Below the pieces are notes generated by a model. That model was not told the origin of the DNA. It worked only from the letters and a program-made list of their open reading frames with translations, and ran no database searches. Of a stretch of DNA of 64,000 nt, positions 31,495 through 42,353 are shown piece after piece. This stretch comes from Skeletonema tropicum (taxonomy: Eukaryota > Bacillariophyta > Thalassiosirophyceae > Thalassiosirales > Thalassiosiraceae), in the NCBI GenBank assembly GCA_037178625.1, contig CM074143.1, positions 1,860,001 to 1,924,000 on the forward strand, given 5' to 3'. How positions within the stretch are numbered: the stretch's first letter is position 1; the number at the start of each line of letters is the position of its first letter. The translations under genes were made by a program, and so were the position numbers.

Positions 31495-31808
31495 AATGGT
31501 GAATAGATTGGTCGTCCGGAGAGGATGTATCAGTATTGGAGTGGAGGAGACCTCACAGAAGAACAAAGGACGAAGCTACAATACCCACACCGCAGCAGCT
31601 GGCTGCTGGGAAAGAAAGTTGTGGAGGAAAAATTATGTCATTATTTGAATTCCTCTGTAGGTTTGCACCTACAGCCAGACTAAGTAAGATGTAACGCGTC
31701 CGACATTACGCGTCCCCGCATTCTATCTCAAATGCATCACGCACCGACAGCTCATCACAAATAACACTCACCGGAGAACAAATCATCGGAGAACTTTACT
31801 CAGATAAC
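31495..31808. other. short intergenic with retroelement edge
   Basis: 5' flank of the CobW gene. From about 31735 a + strand frame opens (SSQITLTGEQIIGELYSDN) that continues into the fragment at 31809. Confidence 0.4.
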
Positions 31809-32255
31809 ATGCAACTACTCCCTTTCGCCATCAGCCCACTAGGCCTCTTCGGCCCCACAATAAATTACTTCCTCTATGGCACACCTCCACCCAGCGACTA
31901 CAAAACACTCCACAACATCGACAAGTCCAAATTCCCAAACGCCTCCAACATGGCTCACCAAGCATTCACTAGAACCCCATCAAACATCCTAGAACGAGCC
32001 GACTCAATTTGGAAATCAAAACAAAGAAACTATCACTACGGGGGATCCTACAAAAGCCCAGACCCAAGCACCTACTACACACAAATATTCGGGAGAACGG
32101 TTTGTAAGGCAAACGGCTCGGCAGGACTAGCTGCCATTCAAGCACTCTATGAGAGCAACAACGGCCCGATAACAGCGTCATCACTTAATGATGACAAAAA
32201 TTTAATATTTACTTATTACACAGTACGGTGGCAGATCTATTTCACAAAGAAGTAG
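31735..32255 (+). pseudogene. retroelement-like protein fragment
   Basis: A frame open from ~31735 (ATG only at 31809) encodes GEQIIGELYSDNMQLLPFAISPLGLFGPTINYFLYGT and then a charged region ending in a stop. The segment L-P-F-x-I-S-P-L-G-x-F-G-P looks like the C-terminal part of stramenopile retroelement ORFs. No catalytic motif is present and it is isolated, so I treat it as a decayed fragment. Confidence in the family is low. Confidence 0.35.
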
Positions 32256-32719
32256 CTCTCAGTCGACTCAAGAGTCTTCACAACCATCTACAGATACTTT
32301 TCTTGTTTACAATACCAGTGATACGTAGTTTACCGTAGCACAAAAATAACCTAACGCCCCACCCACTCAATTCTCAATCTCTCAAGGATTGTACTCCTAC
32401 CTCCCCTGCTACATAATGCACGCCATTCTTGTGAAAGGCGACCAAGAAAGCAGTGCAAGCCATGCACAGCGTACTAGCGGCATCAGCCAATGAAATGAGC
32501 AGGTATCGCTTAATGCAGCTGAAGCATAGATAGAGGCTACCACTGATTCCTTGGAGGAATGGAAGCTAAGCATACAAGCTTAGATCAATAATGCTGACAG
32601 ATGAGCTATTCAGATCGGTGGTGCAAGCGTAATGAGATACTTGAGGTATTATTTATGCACTGCTCTTGTCCGGAATGGAAATAATAAGCCCGCAATCCAA
32701 CTTGCAGTTTACCTTAGAT
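32256..32719. other. intergenic, nothing recognised
   Basis: No gene, repeat or RNA recognised. Confidence 0.4.
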
Positions 32720-33065
32720 CTAACGCAGCAGCTGCGTTGCAATCGGTGTCGTCAAGATTCCACTTAACAGCATTTCTGCACAAATATCTACTCTATTCTT
32801 AAAATCTTCGATGTTCCCAATCTTGATCACGTTCTTGCAGCGCATTTGCACCTTCTCAGTGCTCTTGATACTACACGCTGAGAAGTCATCCACGAGGAGC
32901 TCACACTGTACAATCGAAGTACTAAAATTCTTCATCTCCTCCACTTTCTTTTCATCTTCACCTTCTTCCTCAATGGCAAGGGAAGGAATGTATTTCGCCA
33001 TCAATTCCGCACATGCTTCATCGAACCCACTTTCCGTCACTATCTTATCCCGAGCCTCCTCGATG
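32720..33065 (-). CDS. probable last exon of an unrecognised gene
   Basis: The frame is open from a possible acceptor (ATAG just upstream of about 33070) through KPIEEARDKIVTESGFDEACAELMAKYIPS, an acidic helix and a Cys-containing end (CKNVIKIGNIEDFKNRVDICAEMLLSGILTTPIATQLL). It has no ATG near its start (the track-style start is GTG), which argues for an upstream exon I could not locate. Function unknown. Confidence 0.35.
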
Positions 33066-33780
33066 GGTTTATACTATCATAGCTCAACTCATTCGAACGT
33101 CTGAGGCCAGGAGTCTTTTCAACACTTGTCAAAGTGAGGAACATCGCATCTTGTATGTATGATCAGACGTCTGTTAGAGAGTGTCACGAGAGACACGAAG
33201 CAGACTCGAGAGGCAAAACAAGAGAGGAGGCAGAGAGAACGCAGCAACGTACCTGTATGTGCGTCCAGGGAGGTTCAGGTTCAATAATGTATATAAATGA
33301 TTTGCTTAGATTGATTTTTTACTCTTTGGTCATTAGTTGCATCCGTCTTCTTCAGAGAGGTCACCCATTCATCTCAAAAAGTTTCTGAAAGCCATTGGCA
33401 TGTGCGCTATATCGTAGCTGCTTATTCTTTGCTATGAGATCTTACTGTTAGCTGGTGTTGGTGAGCGGTATGATTCTGGTTCTGGTTTGTGTGTGTCTTT
33501 CGAGAAAAGTTGGGCGGGGTCATCTGTAAAAATACACCCAGCTGATCTCCCTTGCGAGGGGTAAGTGCGGGGAAAGAATTTTGAATATTAGAAGAATATC
33601 ATAGGGTGAATGTTTGGATCGGTCCACATACGTGGGACTTCATTGAAATATGGCGCTATCGACGACACACCGGGTCATTCTCTCCCTTGAATAATGTCCG
33701 TGGTCCGTGATCTGCGGTGTTGTCTGTTCCATGATACGCAACAGCCTTACCACCACCACTAACCGCAGCAAAAAGCAACC
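33066..33780. other. intergenic, nothing firmly recognised
   Basis: 5' flank of the large Ser-rich membrane protein gene. It may contain missing 5' exons of the minus-strand gene at 32720. No repeat was found. Confidence 0.35.
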
Positions 33781-36700
33781 ATGGACGGCGACCTACTTGA
33801 TCACATTGAGAAGAGCAATGACTCAGTGGACACGACACAGCTGCTGGATCTGCTGGAACGTGAGACTAATCAATCAGGCCCTCTTTCTTCATCTGTGGTC
33901 CGCCCCCCCGCTGTGAACAATGTTGCCGCAACTGATGATGATGTAATAGCGGTGGAAAAGCAATCCATGAGCAATGGGAAATCAAAGAAACAAACACCGC
34001 CGCGTCGTCGCCGCACGCAGAGATCCGGCTACAGTTCCGGAGACTCGCATGACAGTTCCTTCACATCAACTTTGTTGGGGGGGAATGCTCTGCTCAACAT
34101 GCTGGAAGATGATTTACAGGCCACCAATAAGTCACCTGAAAAAGCCCCCGCTCTCAATGGACCTTCCAATAATGCGTCTTCTTCAGCGAGTCAGAGCAAT
34201 GGGAACAGCAATCGTCCTTTAGATAGCTCCGACCGCAGCGGAGCGTTCAGTAGTAGCGGTGGCGAATCCCAAAAGAACTCCATCAAAAATAATAATACGC
34301 TATCATCCACCCCCCAGAAAAGCGGTGCTATCCATGACAGCAGTGATTCCAACTCTACGAGAGGAGGCACCAACAAATATGCACGGCAGGCATTTGATAA
34401 TCCGTTTGGTGGGAGGAGACGAAGTGCAGATTTGTTATATGAGCGCAGCAATAATAATCAGCAGGGCAATTCCAATAATAACACTTCTGCAGGCAAATTA
34501 TCAGCATCCTATACGAAAGGCAAAAGCAGTAGCGGAGATCTCGCTAAAATAGTGGCTGCTGCGGAGGCAGCAACAGAGACGGCAACAGTGACAAGTGATC
34601 ATAGTGAGAATGGCATTAGTGGGATTAGTGGGACAAATAATAGTTCGTCACGCCAGTCTGTCTCGTTTTCGATTGAAGAACAGGTGAATAATAATGGCAA
34701 CTATACAGACGATGATTATATCGATGCTGATGACGAAGAAGATGATGATTCCCCTGAACACAATAGCGATAGCGGAGACAATCAACGTCACTATGCATCT
34801 GATCACTTCTCCCTCACTGGATCACTCGCCTCACTTGCCGTCTCGGTCAAAAGCGGGTCCAACCGCTCTCGCTCCTCCTACACCACTCGATCCAGTCGCA
34901 GCTCACGCAGTAGTCATGGTAGCGCTACGACAGCATCAACACACTCAAGTAAGTCATCTCAGGAGCGACGTCAGCGGAGGGAATTGAGACCGGCAGTTAG
35001 TGATAGGAAAAAGAAATCGAACAAGGGGAGACGGGTGAATAATGGTGACGCCTCATCGCGTGCTAGCAGTTCACATGCCAGTACGTCACGTTCAAGTAAC
35101 TCGCGTGCCAGCACGTCACGTGCCAGTACTTCACATGCTAGTAGTGTTTCTATCAACAGCAATGGTAGTTTATACCGAAGGAATTCGAAGCATAAGAACA
35201 AGGGGAAGTTGTATGCAAACTTGCACGACGAGCATCCGACAAGGTATCCGAGTCGAAGTAGTATGATCCAAGAAGAGCTCAATGAAGATGATTTAGAAGA
35301 TGACGCTATCCTGGCAGCATGCATGAATTATGGATCTGATTTGAATAGTTCCAGTGAGGATTTGTTTGCTAGGACCAAGAAGGGGAGGAGCAATTCAAAA
35401 GATGCGAGTGAAGATTTTTTGGGTGGCTTGATTGCGTCAACTACCCACAAGAATGTGGCGTCGTTTCTAGACAAGGATGATACCGCTAGTGTGGAAGACA
35501 CGTCGTTCTTATCAGATTTTTTGAGTGGTCACTTGAACAATGGAGGCAATGGCCGTGGCGGAGCAAAGCAGCGTAAGGGCGGCAGTGTAATGTCGGAAAT
35601 GTCGTCCTTACCACCCAGCAATCGTAATGATGATGCGAAGGCTGGAATCCTAAAGAAGAAGTCGAAGAAGGATCATAGTGACGACGGAATGGCTTGGTTC
35701 CGCCGAGCACTTCAAAGAGTTGGGAATTGGTATACACACGGTGATCCTTTGCCACGAACTAGACAAGATTGCATTCAATGGTGCGAAGATGGCGGCCCTT
35801 TATTCCCACGATCAAAGAAGGAGTGGGTTCAATGGGGTGTGCTTGCACTCCTGTTGACACCACTTCTTCATCTCGCAGTGCAGTATATTATCACTGCCAA
35901 TTATTCCATCAATGATTATTATGGCGGAGAGATCCAATTTATTAGTGAAAATGGCGTGGTTGGAAGTGCAAAAGCTAATCTTGCTGGAAAGGATGGGAGA
36001 GGACAAAGTCCGCTTCACTCTTTGGGATCATCTAAATCTTGGGCAGGATCGTCGATGGTGATGTTAAGTAGGAGGAGTAGCCCTCGTGAGAACTTCATCT
36101 TGATCCCGGACGCTGATTGGATAGAATTGCAAATAAGCCGCAATCATGCTGCAAAGAATTCAGATGGTCGAACAGCTTTCTTTAAAAAGTCATCGGCCAA
36201 GGATGCACCAAAGCCACCTCAGCGTCTTCCTTTACCTTCTGTTTTAGATCCAATCCACGATTCTACTGCAGCGCTGGTTCTCTTTTCGTTGACAGCAGTT
36301 AACGGGAATAATATTCCGAACAAAGGATCTGACATTTCCAACCTGAACACAAATGCAAACCTCAACTTGTGGAATGCTATACGCTACCGTTTGAAACCAG
36401 AACCAGTGGATGCATGGCCATCGTGGTCTCACAATTCAGTGGCGCAGTTTAGAGAAGATGGATTTACGCTTATGTATCCGTACAGTAGACGAAACGTGGC
36501 AAGAAATGCGATGGTAAAGCTGGCACGTGAATTCGGCCAGTCATCCTTTTATGAGTTTATCACATGGTCAGAAACACCGACAGAATCGGATTTTGGATTT
36601 AGTGGTGGCAGTGATGAAGAGAAGGGAGCTTTGGAACGAGCTGGAAGCATACGACGAATAGGCGAGGACGGCAGTGCTATCATTATCCCTCCATTACCAG

Positions 36701-36921
36701 GGGGTAGGTCAGATATTATGATACGCAACACAATCATTGTCGATGAAACGGCAGCTAATACGGGAGGCGAGCATCCATCTGTAGTGATGAGGAGGGTGAA
36801 AGATCTACCTGTGGATGATGAATTGACAATGAGAGAATTTGAAGGGCCAAACGTGGATGAGATTATATGGTCAAAGAAAGTGATATCGAAGAAGAATAGG
36901 AAAAAAGCTGGTATCAAGTAA
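33781..36921 (+). CDS. large Ser/Asn-rich single-pass membrane protein, function unknown
   Basis: 1046 residues from ATG 33781. Residues 1-650 are disordered: Ser/Asn-rich with acidic patches, an ADDEEDDDSPEHNSD stretch, and Ser-Arg-Ala repeats (SRASTSRASTSHAS near 440). A conserved-looking segment (AWFRRALQRVGNWYTHGDPLPRTRQDCIQWCEDGGPLFPR) precedes one transmembrane helix (WVQWGVLALLLTPLLHLAVQYII, ~681-703). The ~340-residue C-terminal domain (ENFILIPDADWIELQISRN, EFGQSSFYEFITWSETPTESDFGF) lies on the opposite side of the membrane and ends in a Lys-rich tail. I recognise no family. The long Ser-rich part suggests heavy phosphorylation. Confidence 0.8.
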   Translation: MDGDLLDHIEKSNDSVDTTQLLDLLERETNQSGPLSSSVVRPPAVNNVAATDDDVIAVEKQSMSNGKSKKQTPPRRRRTQRSGYSSGDSHDSSFTSTLLGGNALLNMLEDDLQATNKSPEKAPALNGPSNNASSSASQSNGNSNRPLDSSDRSGAFSSSGGESQKNSIKNNNTLSSTPQKSGAIHDSSDSNSTRGGTNKYARQAFDNPFGGRRRSADLLYERSNNNQQGNSNNNTSAGKLSASYTKGKSSSGDLAKIVAAAEAATETATVTSDHSENGISGISGTNNSSSRQSVSFSIEEQVNNNGNYTDDDYIDADDEEDDDSPEHNSDSGDNQRHYASDHFSLTGSLASLAVSVKSGSNRSRSSYTTRSSRSSRSSHGSATTASTHSSKSSQERRQRRELRPAVSDRKKKSNKGRRVNNGDASSRASSSHASTSRSSNSRASTSRASTSHASSVSINSNGSLYRRNSKHKNKGKLYANLHDEHPTRYPSRSSMIQEELNEDDLEDDAILAACMNYGSDLNSSSEDLFARTKKGRSNSKDASEDFLGGLIASTTHKNVASFLDKDDTASVEDTSFLSDFLSGHLNNGGNGRGGAKQRKGGSVMSEMSSLPPSNRNDDAKAGILKKKSKKDHSDDGMAWFRRALQRVGNWYTHGDPLPRTRQDCIQWCEDGGPLFPRSKKEWVQWGVLALLLTPLLHLAVQYIITANYSINDYYGGEIQFISENGVVGSAKANLAGKDGRGQSPLHSLGSSKSWAGSSMVMLSRRSSPRENFILIPDADWIELQISRNHAAKNSDGRTAFFKKSSAKDAPKPPQRLPLPSVLDPIHDSTAALVLFSLTAVNGNNIPNKGSDISNLNTNANLNLWNAIRYRLKPEPVDAWPSWSHNSVAQFREDGFTLMYPYSRRNVARNAMVKLAREFGQSSFYEFITWSETPTESDFGFSGGSDEEKGALERAGSIRRIGEDGSAIIIPPLPGGRSDIMIRNTIIVDETAANTGGEHPSVVMRRVKDLPVDDELTMREFEGPNVDEIIWSKKVISKKNRKKAGIK

Positions 36922-37233
36922 AATTAGTGGTTAATTGACACTTTCCATTTGATTTAATGTGGGAGGGAAAGCAAGGAAGGAAAGCAAATGCTTTCAGTAC
37001 TCCTACACTTTGCTTTTTATGGCAATGGCAATGGATGGCAGGATGCAGCGCATTTTAAGTATCAATCAACACGCGTCCGCCTCCTCTGAAGGGAAAACGA
37101 TGAGAAAACTACAAGTGTGAACCAACACAAGTGTGAACCGACGCAAGTGTGAACCGTTTCAGCATTTCAGCAGAGGTTGCTTTGTGTGATCCTGCCATAA
37201 TTTATCATCAGATTAAACGATATCACAAACATT
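36922..37233. promoter_or_regulatory. intergenic and 5' flank of the small secreted protein gene
   Basis: Contains a three-fold near-repeat of ACAAGTGTGAACC / CGCAAGTGTGAACC (about 37109-37157), spaced 20 bp or so, upstream of ATG 37234. It could be a transcription-factor site cluster. Confidence 0.35.
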
Positions 37234-37725
37234 ATGAAGCTTCACCTTATTATCTCCGCCGCCTTGGCTCTTCTCTCAACCGCTCCAGGAGCTGTCTCTG
37301 CCGCTGTCGCTGTAAGTTTGCATTGATATGGATGTGTCCCGTTCGATTGATAAGTCAGTTCATGTGCTTCGTCTTGCCTTGATCTTGCCTTGCATTACAT
37401 CCGTTCTAGTTGTAATGATTCAAGTTCAAGTTACTGACGCCTTTCACTTCACTCTCACTTGCATGATACATAGTATCCTGTCAGTGGATTGGAAAATGAC
37501 GGTGACGGATTTGCTGCTCCGTCCGAGCTCGAGTCCGAGGATGACCCAATTTTCTTTAAAGTTCGATGCAAGGGCCGCAAAAGGAAGGGTTGCCTCAGGG
37601 CCCGTAGAAGATGCATGTGGGATAAGAAAATCTCGATCCACGGACCTGTAAAAGGAGGAAGATGCATTCGACGCCGCGTCATCGTCAAAGACCTTGGCTT
37701 TGACGAGGAGTTTGATGAGGAGTAG
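37234..37725 (+). CDS. small secreted cationic Cys-rich protein, two exons
   Basis: Exon 1 37234-37311 encodes a textbook signal peptide (MKLHLIISAALALLSTAPGAVSA). The intron 37312-37473 (162 bp) has GTAAGT and TAG ends. Exon 2 37474-37725 continues in phase 0, for 109 residues in total. The mature protein has an acidic propeptide-like segment (GLENDGDGFAAPSELESEDD), a strongly basic core with four Cys spaced 7, 6 and 16 residues apart (CKGRKRKGCLRARRRC ... GRC), and an acidic tail (FDEEFDEE). I know no matching family. The architecture would suit an antimicrobial peptide precursor or an organic-matrix protein of the silica wall; both are speculation. Confidence 0.7.
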
Positions 37726-39280
37726 GTTAAGAGAGTTGGTAACTGGGGACAATCAGGAAGAGAACTTTCGAATGCACTCTATCCGTAGGAGTAATTGTGT
37801 GTGCAGCTGCAGCGTCAGATCACGTTCAAATATTCTTATCCAATAGAAAAAACAATTCCTGAAAACTCGTCGCAAGAGTGAAATGCTGCATTATCTTTCA
37901 TTGTGCCGCTCTTTTCATCTCTTTTACCAGCGCTTGCGCACCACTTCCACATTGGTATTGGTATTGGTATTGGCATTGGCAGAAAGTCCAACCATTTATC
38001 AGTTGTATCTGTATCTTCCTTTGAAATCGAACGACCTTCGTCCCGCCTGCAACTGCAAGAAGGAACTTACCTGCTGCGAGGCCGGGTCAACGCTCCATCC
38101 ACGCTACGCTTGAGACAGGGAAATGAAGAACAAGAGCTGCTGACTTTTGGCAAAATAATTCGTTTTCCTCATTACCGAGCGGTGTTAGAGACTGACGCGG
38201 TACACACACGACGTAAACTGCAGAAAATGGCGTTACACACGAATTGAAACTGCAGAAAGGGGACGTGCATCCCCGGACGTGCATTTTCCTCAGCTCCCTG
38301 AAACTGACCGACCTGCCACTTGCGATTTGGCGGAAAGATCCCTCGCTCTTGCTTTCACCATAGAGGCTTCATTCTCGCTTTCGGTTCGGTTCAAACTTGG
38401 AAAAAGTGATAATAAGGCTGACCATTTTCCGTTCCCACGTAGGAGTCCTTTAGTACTTACGTACTATTCCACCCAAAATTCTCCAGTGAAAGTGACACAT
38501 ACGTAGTACCATATCATCTTACCATTTCTCGAGAGATACAAAGTAGAGAGCTCTCTCTCTCTCTCTCCTCTCTAGAGAGAGAACAAGCGCTTACATAACT
38601 CGTGGTAATTGATATAACATCATCCTCAACAATGGACTCTCCTCAAACGAATAAGTAGGTTCAGGATATGTAGATCTCAACAGCCGGAGCTACAAGCTCG
38701 TCCCAATCTTCCACAGGTGCTTCTCTTGTTGACAACAGTACAACGTGGTGCAGGGATAGGGGAAACCAAAAGTCCCTTTCTGTAAGCATAAGGTGGAAAA
38801 TACGCAACCGACAATAGGAGGTGAATTCTGCCAGTCATTGTTGATCTATGAATATGTGTTACCATACGGATGTGCTCATCGGCCGGTACATGCCTGTTGT
38901 AGTCTGTCATGATTTGTCGTCCAACATCGATTTGATTACCTATGTCAGTATTGCCTTGTCTTCGTGTATACCCTATCCACCGTTGCTGGTGTCATTCGAG
39001 CGAAATACGTTGATTTTCGTCAAGAGATGGAGTTATGAGGTAAGCAGCCATGTGGTATGGAAGATACATTATTGGAGCAGTTCTTTCGGATCCGATGCCA
39101 CTATTGTGTTGATTCAGTCGCTGACCTAGGTTCTGCGTTTGACCAACATAAGTAAAAGACATGTGGGATATAGATACGTTTATCCAACAGGCGAAGAAGG
39201 TATCTGCACGTCACTCATTCGGTAAAGGAAGACGTCGTGCATTGGCAAGAAATTTCTCTTTGCTTCATCATCTTCCTCGC
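37726..39280. other. intergenic with CT microsatellite
   Basis: No supported gene. A (CT)n/(GA)n tract with TCTCTAGAGAGA palindrome lies at about 38549-38582. The remaining short frames have no motif. Confidence 0.4.
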
Positions 39281-39284
39281 CAAC

Positions 39285-39375
39285 TGTGTATATGTATTGC
39301 TCGTCATCCTCAGCTCAGGAGAGGACTGACTACACATACACAGAGGCAGTTTCACTATGTATGCTATGTATGAAT
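39285..39375 (+). repeat. interspersed repeat, copy 1 (partner at 48765-48845)
   Basis: GCTCGTCATCCTCAGCTCAG, then GAGAGG.CTGACTAC and CACAGA.GCAG.TTCACTATG, is shared with 48765-48845. Confidence 0.7.
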
Positions 39376-39954
39376 GGATTCGAATTCGAATCGAGCTCGA
39401 GCTGGGGCCAATCTGGTCTCAGATGGAACTCTGTATGATTTGAAAGTGATGATACAATATTTTTCAACTTAGATTAGGACGTTGATTACTTGCAGATTGA
39501 ACTCTTTGAGGGAAGCATTGCACTCGGCACTCGGCTCAGCAGCGCAAATAGCTATACATATAGTCTAGTGGACCAGTAGACGCGTGTGGAAGGTTTCATC
39601 TTCGATCTACGATGTATAGCTGATAGGGAAAACGCTTCTCATGAAGATGGAGCCAAAGCAGGATCAGCAGGAGTTGGATGACTGAAGATAAAGATAGACG
39701 GACGATGAATGAGACAGAGACACACACTACCAATACAAATAAAACGCAGACGCAGCCGCTTCTTCATCGCGACTTCTCTCGCTCAAGTGAAGCGAAATGA
39801 ATTCGCCCACCACACCTTTTTGAGCGAAAGGCCGAGCAAAAGAAAGGGAAAGGGCGGGTATTGTAGTGAGTGCATTTTATTATTTGAATCGTACATTTTA
39901 TCTCTTGTAGGCAGGTAGGGGCCAAATGAAAGGCAAAAGGCAAAAGTAGCAAAA

Positions 39955-40026
39955 GAACAACACCAGGGATTCCAACGTGGTCCCCCACCGTAGTACTAAC
40001 ATGACCCGACAGTGCTCAGGTCGCGG
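39955..40026 (-). rRNA. 5S rRNA 3' half (pseudogene or 5S-derived repeat)
   Basis: The minus strand reads CTGAGCACTGTCGGGTCATG, then TTAGTACTACGGTGGGGGAC, then CACGTTGGAATCCCTGGTGT and TGTTC. This matches the second half of eukaryotic 5S rRNA (AAGC..GTCGGGCC..GTTAGTACT..GGTGGGNGACC...GGGAAT.CC.GGTG) and includes box C of the internal promoter. A TTTT terminator follows. The last bases GTTGTTC pair with GAACAAC at the 5' half beyond the inserted element. Confidence 0.8.
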
Positions 40027-40032
40027 GATAAG

Positions 40033-40407
40033 TAGGTTATTTTTGAACTAATTCACACGTAGCACGTAGCAGTAACGTACGTTCGTAAGTACCTAGAGTG
40101 GGAAAGTAGACATCACCACATCCACCATCAAACCATAAACCATGGCACAAAGTTAGCACTAATCCCCCCTACGGCACATGTCAACTAGGCCAAACCTACC
40201 GAGGCCGGTGGAGGAACTACGACGGTATTTCATTGTCAACCCCATCAATCGTCATTATTCGTCAAAATTCCGCCACTAAGTGCTTTCGAATTTCCGAAAC
40301 GTGTGGTCTGGATGTGGTGGATGTCATACTTTCCACTTTCCCACTAGGTATTTACGAACGTACTTTACTGATACGTGCTACGTATGAATTAGTACAAAAA
40401 TAAGCTA
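40033..40407. mobile_element. MITE-like element with ~80-bp terminal inverted repeats, inserted in 5S sequence
   Basis: The left end reads GGTTATTTTTGAACTAATTC, then ACACGTAGCACGTAGCAGTA and GTTCGTAAGTACCTAGAGTGGGAAAG. The right end is its reverse complement with a few changes. TA dinucleotides border both ends (40033-40034 and 40406-40407), which would suit a Tc1/mariner-type target. Exact ends are uncertain by ~10 bp because GC is also duplicated at the flanks. The ~215-bp interior encodes nothing. Confidence 0.8.
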
Positions 40408-40452
40408 GCAGACGTACGGGAAGCGGTGCTGTCACTGTGGTATGGTTGTTCC
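40408..40452 (-). rRNA. 5S rRNA 5' half (pseudogene or 5S-derived repeat)
   Basis: The minus strand reads GGAACAACCATACCACAGTG, then ACAGCACCGCTTCCCGTACG and TCTGC. This is the canonical 5' half of 5S rRNA (..CCATACCAC..TGA..GCACC..TCCCGTC). Together with 39955-40026 it makes ~115 nt with a perfect terminal stem. Confidence 0.75.
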
Positions 40453-40539
40453 TGTCGCACCGGTACCATACTAACAATATAACCTGCATAGTCTGAACGA
40501 GATCATCACCACAATACTTTTATGTACTGAGAACTTACC

Positions 40540-40700
40540 GACCGGCAGGCACCAAATTGATCTTTGAAGTTCGAAGTACTTCTTCATCATCATGGCATGG
40601 CCATTCTCTTTGCTTCATTGCTTGCCACAACATGATATTATTTTGATATGAAGGAAAAGCACATCTTCATCTTTCATTCGTCCATCTGGACCTACAGCTG
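40540..40700 (+). repeat. interspersed repeat shared with 47600-47720
   Basis: ATGGCA.GGCCATTCTCTTTG, then CTTCATTGCTTGCC.CAACATG and GATATGAAGGAAAAGCACATC, is common to both places. Confidence 0.8.
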
Positions 40701-42353
40701 TTTTCAAAACGATCCTGTTTATCGTAAAAAGTAATTCCGCCCGTATAAACATACCAAGGTGTGACACAGATTTGACTCGACTGCTCTTTTCCCCCCACTC
40801 CACAAAACCAGCACCTTCACCATGATCTACTTATGTCATCTTCTGATACATATATATACCATGATGACATACATCTGGTACATCAGTTGCAGCAACTCGC
40901 CGCCTACATGAATGCAACAAATCGTTCCCAGCAGTACTATCAGTTAAGTACTAGATGCGAATATATATCTTTAACCTGCTTTAACCACCGCTGAAGAGTC
41001 TTAATGTCCATCATCACGTCCCAAAAATCGTGCATGTACTTTGCGTTCACTTATCAACCTATCATAGACATCGAGGAAATGAGTAGAACCAAACGACGGA
41101 GTAAATCATCGCGTCATCATTTCATATGTGGAATTCATGATGTCATTTGGGCGTGACGAAAGTGTCGTGCGGATGGAATAATTATAAATCTTGTCGGTAC
41201 CATTGACGAACTTTTAGAGATACCACCTCCTCTAAAGTATGACAGCCGCGGCCAATCTATCATGGGACGATTAAAACAAGAGCTCATACTACCGCCGATA
41301 TTGAGAATAATCTTTGGTACTTCCTCTCGTATTCTGCAAGGTTTTATGAAGTTGCATGTAAAGGTGATGCTGTGACACAACATAATACAATACAGCAATT
41401 GTTATATGTGTTGTGCGTCACGTGTTGTTGCAGAATATGAGTAAAATTGGAAACTGTAACCAGCTTCTCCAGGCTACAATAGTGCTGCTACTACAACTCA
41501 AAAGATTCAATGACATTTGATACTTGTCAATATTACGTAATACTTCTGAATTGGCAGTTCTAAATCCTTTGAGCTACGTGCTTTGCTTTGGCCAGGTAGG
41601 ACTTCTATCTCCAGTCTTACTATTGCACATCATACCGTTCATTGCTGCAAGACACACATATTGAACCCTTTCCGATCATTATCACCTACGATCAGCCTCC
41701 TTCTGAACAGATGTTTGTTACTCTTGTCTACGTTGGTCTGAAGTAATGCCGATGACATCGATGGGGCAGGAAGCATCAGTTTGATTCCAACTCGCGAGCA
41801 GCGCGTGTTCTAGGTCATCATAGCGTTGTTTGGCGATCATTTGATACTCTTCGGAGAAATATTGTTGTTGTTGTAGTTGTTTTTGTTTTATCCTGGTCAT
41901 ATTTATCAGATACTTCCACAAATGCATTGTTATCCGGGTACCTCCTCAAAAATATCGGCACCAACTATCCCCACAACAAGGGGCCGTTCTTCTAATGATT
42001 CCGAATCACGATGGCAGCCGCAGAAGAGCAATAAATATCATGTTGTCATGTGATGATGAGGTATCTGCCGTGATCTATGATAATAGTAGTGTTGCTGCGT
42101 TGCTTCTTCTCGGCAATAAGAGGATATTGTGACATTAACATCTTGTCCATATTTCCACGGTCCAAGCCTCCTGACGAAGTCAAAGAACGGAATGGTGGTG
42201 AATATGTTTATTGACACTTAGTCTGATGATTCGGTAGTATAATATATGACCTAAAGGCTCCTCATACTCCAATGATGATGGCTAGGGAGGGACGAATCTG
42301 TGATACCACGGAATGCATTTAGAATTTTCTTCTTGGAGCTCATGACGACTGTT
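40701..42353. other. intergenic, no supported gene
   Basis: A 69-codon minus-strand ATG frame at 41718-41927 (Gln-rich, MHLWKYLINMTRIKQKQLQQQQ) is the only plausible short coding piece; I cannot support it further. Confidence 0.3.

Larger units (their letters stand above)
39690..40480 (-). repeat. 5S-linked repeat, copy 1, containing a split 5S rRNA sequence
   Basis: Read on the minus strand: a 5S-like sequence (40452 to 39955, interrupted), then TTTTGC.TTTTGCC, GGCCCC, TTTCTTTTGCTCGGCCTTTCGCTC and a further tail to ~39690. The tail recurs at 47330-47515 and 60530-60690. Confidence 0.75.
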
